Assembly (NCBI GenBank): GCA_017311185.1
Contig: JAESUZ010003107.1
Coordinates: forward strand, 186,001 to 250,000
DNA from: Proteles cristata cristata
Taxonomy: Eukaryota > Chordata > Mammalia > Carnivora > Hyaenidae
DNA length: 64,000 nt
Reading direction: 5' to 3'
A program made the position numbers and the translations under genes. Under the pieces are notes generated by a model. That model searched no databases. It was not told the origin of the DNA and worked only from the letters and a program-made list of their open reading frames with translations. Each line of letters starts with the position of its first letter. Within the stretch, counting starts at the first letter, position 1. Positions 58,869 to 64,000 of this stretch are shown here, in pieces.

Positions 58869-61459
58869 AAAACTTTAAATTGTCCTTAGTTTTTGAAAGA
58901 AGAAATATATATGGACAAAATTTAACGAACATAAAGAACCCTCCTTCCCTTGTCCCTGGCAACAATTTCTGTCCCTGGGTGGCAACTGCCATTACCAGTT
59001 TCTGTGTGGTAGCTAATGTATTCCTAACAGAAGCTCAGCTGAGATAGGCAATCCCTGTGTAGACCACGAGGCCTCCCAGAATGTGTCAGATTCAGGCTCA
59101 TCTAATGTTATGGAGCACTTACTACCTGCCAGGCTGTTTTGCACACAGCCTCTCTTTTAATTATCAAAAACAACAGAAAAAAACAGTGATAACAAAACAA
59201 AACAGTGATACCACCAGAGCCCAAATCCAGGTCCTCCAACTCATTTAGAGGAACCACAGGCTCTACCGTCCCAGAAACCCCGCCCACACCCCCCCCCCTC
59301 ATCCCCCAGGTCCCCATCCATAAGCCAAAGCCCCCTCACCTAGTCACTGCAGTACTGGAATCAGCCAGTTCTTCACTGTCCTTAGACTGTCTGCACCTCA
59401 TTTACGTGCTTCGTGTGTGTGAATATGGCGTGCTTGAGCATGCCTCTCCTTTCTAAGGAGACTTCACAGTCGTCCCCTGGGGAAGGTCACCCGTGTGATA
59501 CCTCCCGCGGGCCCCCCAGTGCCCCAGCCAGCGCAGGCCCCATGAGCCAACGTCCCAGCTGCCTTGGCTGGACTGCATGGGCTTCCGCTCAGGCAGTTCG
59601 AATCAAGGCCTCTTTCCACACAGCCCCCGCCCCACTGCGCAATCACTCTGATCCTGTTTTCTCTGGAACCTTCTCCCCTGGCCCACAGGAGGCTGCCACA
59701 ATCCAGGTGGGCACCCCAGAGGCCACAGTGCCAGGAATGTAGAAGGCTATCCTTAAGCCAAGTTCTCATCCAGTGTCTGGCTGTCCTCAGTTTTACACAG
59801 CGGCCAAAGGGCCACCAGAAAGAACCCACCACTCCTATCCCTATGACCTGTTGCCCCCATCGCCCTCTGGGAGCAAGATCTTGGCCTCCTGTGTTGCCTG
59901 AGACTGGAGGATGTCATATGGGGGAATACGTAGCCACCTGATACTCTTCTGTTCCACACAAGGAAAGGGGTCTTGAGATAATGGCTCACATCTGGGAAGG
60001 AGCGTCTCATTTAAAACAGATGAAGCCTGCTGGAAGTCAGCCTTTCCCCTCTGAGAAGCTCAGGAAGGTTCTCCAGTGTTGTGACTTGAATGATAGATAG
60101 GAAAGGACAGAGATAGGCAGGAAGTCTGGGCCAGGGAGCGGAGGGAGGAGACTGTAGGGGAGGGGAAGGGAAAGAAGGAGGGAGGGCTCCACAGACACCT
60201 GGTGGGAAGGCTTTGAAACAGAGAGTGAGCAAGTTACAGAGAATGGAAACCCCACAAAAGACTTCCTGGTGGGTCCCCTCTTCTTGAAAGGTCATTAATC
60301 AATCAATCAGCATTTACATGGCCCATCCCTCCCATTCGGCTTTCAAAAAAGTTTAGATTTTCACACTGCTAGTTAACTTCCTATCCTATTCCTCTTTTTT
60401 TTTTTTTTTTAACCTGACAACAAAGAGAATTTTAGGATTTTGGAATTATCCACCTGAGTGGAATCCCCACTCTACCCTGACCCTGGCAAAGACTCCAAAA
60501 AGACAAAAAAAAAAAAAAAAGACATAAAGGGTGTTAATGAGGGGAAATGAGCTTATTTTGTTGGAGTGATTCTGCTTTTTAAAGTAATGCACCCTTATTT
60601 AACCTCACCACTCAGTTTCCTCATTTGTACAGCAGGGAGGTTGATAATATATACCTCATAGGTTTGCTGCCAGGGTCAAATGGAACAAAGTATATATAGT
60701 GTTGAGCACAGTGTTCAAATGCACAATAAGCATGGGTAAATGTTAACTGTTATTTCATAATAGGCAAATACTTCCAAAGCTAAGGAACAGTTTGTCACAG
60801 CTTGGTTCCTTTCTGCATCTTGATTTTCACAGCTCCTAATTGTTCACAAGCTAAATTTCCACTCACAGGAAGCATTTCTCATAGACTCTCTTTGACAGCA
60901 AGCTCCCCTAGTCAGTAAAAAATGCGACTCAATTTATAAAATTTCTATTTTTGCCCCGCCATTTTTAGAACTTTCTCTATTAGCTAAGGAATTGGACCGG
61001 ATAAGCTGTGAGATCTTGTCCAATGAAAAATTCATGACTCTGTTGCGTAAGTGAGGAACTCTGTCTACTCAAGTATCTTCAGGGCCAAATATCAACAAAA
61101 GCAGACTAATATTTTTGCAGAGAATAATTTGCAAACTGGGAGAGCTGAACCAAAGCAGTTAGCATCCGATGATGAATGTCTTGTCAATAATGAGGTCATT
61201 TGTATGCAGTGCATAATTCAGAGAGGAAGCAGACTCTTGTAGGCTTAATTTAGCAAACTTTTAAAAATAAAAAAGAATTAATCACAAGGAATCAATCCAT
61301 AATGCAGGGGGGGGGGACTTTAAGATGTTCAGCAATGCATTAGAGACCTAATCAATATATAATCTAAATCTCTCACAATATGAAAATGGTTATGTAAAGT
61401 TGGCTCATCCAAGCATTTGAAATATTATGCAATCTTCATATGGACGCAGGACAAAGTTG

Positions 61460-61690
61460 TGGTTATGGCCACCTGTTCTGGTCTTTGGCTGCCTGAGTTC
61501 GAATCCAGGCTCCACCACATATGAGCTGTGTGACTTGGACAACTCACTTCATTTCTGTATACCTCTTATTTCTTCACTTGTAAAATAGGGATTAAACTAG
61601 TATGTATCTCAAAGCACCGTTGAAGATTAAATACAAAGTTCTTAGAACAGTTGCTGGTGAACAGTAAATATTTAACATGTGTAAGCTAGT
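61460..61690 (+). mobile_element. MIR, nearly full length
   Basis: GCTGCCTGAGTTCGAATCCA, GAGCTGTGTGACTTGGACAA, TTCTTCACTTGTAAAATAGG, GTTGAAGATTAAATACAAAG. Confidence 0.85.
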
Positions 61691-62342
61691 AAGTGATGTT
61701 AATAACAGTGCGGTAGAGACTACTAATGTGGTATCAAATCCTTTTCATCTTCTTCTGGGGCTCCTGGCTGGACTACCGTTAGCAGCCTCCCTTTCGATTA
61801 TGTGTAGCTGTGTGGCTAAATTCAAGCCAACAGAATGTGGGCCCATGTGACGCGGGCCCCTGCCAGGCCTGGCCCGTGGAAACCTCCCACGCACAATCTC
61901 TAAGCTTTAACACTACTGCTGGCTTGAGGTAACCCTGGGCAAGAGCTTGGGAAGCCGTGTTATAGAGATGGTGGGGGCCAAGATAGATTCTTAAACCACC
62001 ACTTGGAGGAGAATAGCCTGCAGATCATGAGCATCCATTTTGTACCTCCTGTGAACGAGAAACATTTTTGTATTAAGAGAGTGTGACTTGGGGATTCATC
62101 AATTCATCAGTTACAGCAGCAGACACAAACTACCTCACAAAGGATGGTTTCTTATATTAAGTGAAAAACTATGAGAGATGAATGATATGCCAGACACTGA
62201 TATGTTGCCCAATATTTGTTCTTGGTTTCTTTCTTTCTTTCTTTCTCTCTCTTTCTCTCTCTCTCTTTTCTTTCTTTCTTTCTTGAGGAAAACTTAAGTA
62301 TGTGAAATGCAAAGATCTCCAATGTGTAACATGAAAGTGTTT

Positions 62343-62532
62343 TCTTAATGTTTATTTATTTTTGAGAGATACAGCATGCAGAGGAGGAGTGGGGTGGGGA
62401 GGGGACAGAGGATCCCAAGTGGGCTCTGCGCTGACAACAGCGAGCCCCATGTGGGTCTCGAACTCATGAACCCCAAGATCATGGCCTGAACCAAAGCTGG
62501 ATGCTCAACGGACTGAGCCACTCAGGTGCCCC
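62343..62532 (-). mobile_element. SINEC-type SINE, diverged
   Basis: Tail CTTAATGTTTATTTATTTTT on the left, head GACTGAGCCACTCAGGTGCC on the right; body diverged. No clean target duplication. Confidence 0.86.
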
Positions 62533-62559
62533 AACACAAAAGGTTTTGATGAATTTGTA

Positions 62560-63000
62560 CTCCTATGTAACCAATGCACTAACCAAAAGGTAGACTATGT
62601 CCATCTCCCCAGAAAATGTCCTTAACCCCAACCCCACAAGCAACCGCCATTCTCATTTCTATTACAATAAATTAGTTTTGCCCCTTCTTGAATACCATAT
62701 GAATGGAATCATAAATTATGTACTCATTTGTGTCTTTTTTTTTCCCACTCAACAAACATGTTATGAGATTTACGCACGTTGGTTAATAACAGTAGTTCAT
62801 TCTTTTTGTTAAAGATTATTCCATTGTATGAATATACCATATTTTGTTTATTCATTTTCCTGTTGATTGACATTTGGATTATTTCTAGGTTTTTACTATT
62901 GTGAAAAAAACTGCTACAAACATTCATATACAAGTACTCTTATAGATTTTTAATGTTCATTTCTCTTGGGGAAATATCTAGAAGAGGAGTAAGTGGGTGT
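62560..63000 (-). mobile_element. L1-type fragment, antisense, left part
   Basis: ATATGAATGGAATCATAAAT, ATTCCATTGTATGAATATAC and CATTTGGATTATTTCTAGGT match the antisense of an old L1 3' region. It appears to resume at 63885 after an insertion. Confidence 0.75.
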
Positions 63001-63002
63001 AT

Positions 63003-63884
63003 TTTTCTATTGCTGCTATCAACAAACTATCACCAAGTTACTGGCTTAAAACAACACGAATTCATTATTTTACAGTTCTGGTCAGAAGTTGGATAAAAGT
63101 CAGGGTGCCTGGGTGGCTCAGTCGGTTACGCATCCGACTTCAGCTCAGGTCATGATCTCACAGTTTGTGGGTTCGAGCCCCGTGTTGGGCTCTGTGCTGA
63201 CAGCCAGCTCAGAGCCTGGAACCTGTTTCAGATTCTGTGTGTGTGTGTCTCTCTCTCTCTCTGACCCTCCCCTGTTTACGCTGTCTCTCTCTCTCTCTCT
63301 CTCAGAAACAAATAAAAATTAAAAATTTAAAAATTTAAAAAAAGAAGTTGGATACAAGTCACACTGGGCTAAATCAAGGCATCCCTTTCCAGGGGCTGTA
63401 GGATTGCCTCGGGCAGTTCTGGCACCTGACACAAAATGCCACAGACCGGTAGCTTAAAGGACAGAAATCTATTTTCTCAGTTTCGGAGACTGGAAGTCTG
63501 AGATCAGAGTGCCAGCACAGTCAGGTTCTGAGGAAGAATTTTTTTCCTGGCCACTTTCTTTCTGAGTGTGTGCTCACAATGGCCAATAGGAGACAGACAG
63601 ACACACAGACAGACAGAGAATCCCTGGTGCCTCTTCTTTTAAAAGCACAGATTCCATCACCAGCAACTCACTCTTATGACCTCATGTAACACTAATCACC
63701 TACTAGAGGCTCCATCTCCAAATACCATCACATTGGAGGTTAGGACTTCAACATATGAATTACAAGAAGACACAGTTCAGTCCATAGCAAGGGTGAATCT
63801 GTGTTTGTACTTATTTCAGCTTCTAGAAGCTGCCTGCATTCCTCTGTTCATGGCCCTCTCCCTCCGTCTTCAAAGCCTACAAAA
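63003..63884 (+). mobile_element. Old interspersed repeat (A) carrying a second copy (B) and a SINE
   Basis: Copy A: CTGGCTTAAAACAACACGAA (63040-63059), CACTGGGCTAAATCAAGGC (63361-63379), then CAGCTTCTAGAAGCTGCCTG near 63818. Copy B of a related repeat (about 63425-63793: ATGCCACAGACCGGTAGCTT, ATGACCTCATGTAACACTAA, TCCAAATACCATCACATTGG) splits A. I do not assign a family name. Confidence 0.6.
63103..63342 (+). mobile_element. SINEC_Fc-type SINE nested in an older repeat
   Basis: Head GGGTGCCTGGGTGGCTCAG; TG and CT runs before the A-rich tail. Duplication AGAAGTTGGATAAAAGTCA / AGAAGTTGGATACAAGTCA at 63084-63102 and 63343-63361 (one mismatch). Confidence 0.93.
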
Positions 63885-64000
63885 TCCAGTTGTCCCACAT
63901 CCCTGCCAATGTTTAGAATTTTCAGTCTTTTAAATTTTACTCATCCTAAGGGGTATGAAGCAATACCTTACTGTGGTTTTAACTTGCATTTCTCTGATGA
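63885..64000 (-). mobile_element. L1-type fragment, antisense, right part (runs off the window)
   Basis: CCACATCCCTGCCAATGTTT and TTTTAACTTGCATTTCTCTG continue the antisense L1 region seen at 62560-63000. Confidence 0.7.

Larger units (their letters stand above)
39340..64000. other. Intergenic region upstream of EPHB3
   Basis: No exon or RNA gene recognised. In human the next gene on this side is, from memory, CHRD; nothing of it is seen here. Unique-looking stretches without an assigned feature: 43260-45780, 47060-48340, 48600-50180, 51960-53740, 53960-55190, 55360-56680, 58890-61450 and 61700-62330. 47070-47420 and 61740-62110 have a repeat-like look but I could not assign a family. Confidence 0.75.

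Overview
This is a mammalian nuclear window, almost certainly from a cat-like carnivore (Feliformia, probably a felid). About twenty tRNA-derived carnivore SINEs of the feline SINEC_Fc type are scattered through it, several with perfect target-site duplications, together with the usual old mammalian repeats (MIR, L2, L1). I see no viral, bacterial or plasmid-like segment.

The window holds one recognisable protein-coding gene, EPHB3 (ephrin type-B receptor 3), complete on the minus strand. I placed all 16 coding exons by reading frame, splice dinucleotides and protein similarity. The start codon is at 38638-38636 and the stop codon at 20060-20058. The joined CDS is 3000 nt (999 residues plus stop), against 998 residues in human as I recall it. 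The product is a single-pass receptor tyrosine kinase: signal peptide, ephrin-binding domain, Cys-rich region, two fibronectin III domains, transmembrane helix, juxtamembrane tyrosines, kinase, SAM domain and a C-terminal PDZ ligand. All catalytic motifs are intact. The 3'UTR runs to a polyA signal at 19279-19274. Exon 1 lies in a CpG island of about 1.2 kb with CCAAT and GC boxes on its upstream side.

Layout: 1-19.25 kb is intergenic sequence downstream of EPHB3. It holds MIR, L2 and SINEC copies, a large degenerate CATC/ATCC tetranucleotide tract (10.6-11.3 kb) and an unexplained second CpG island (about 17.65-18.12 kb). 19.25-39.25 kb is EPHB3, with an 8.4-kb intron 1 free of SINEC copies. 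39.3-64 kb is upstream intergenic sequence. It starts with a candidate Wnt/ETS/Notch-responsive enhancer (41.05-42.05 kb) and continues into repeat-rich DNA with L1 fragments and, at 62.5-64 kb, a stack of repeats nested inside repeats.

I found no new multi-gene biological system. The observations most worth following are the upstream enhancer motif cluster, the orphan CpG island, the stop-free in-frame 111-bp intron 12 in the kinase activation segment, and lineage-specific indels in EPHB3. Repeat boundaries and family names come from reading by eye, not from a masking program.
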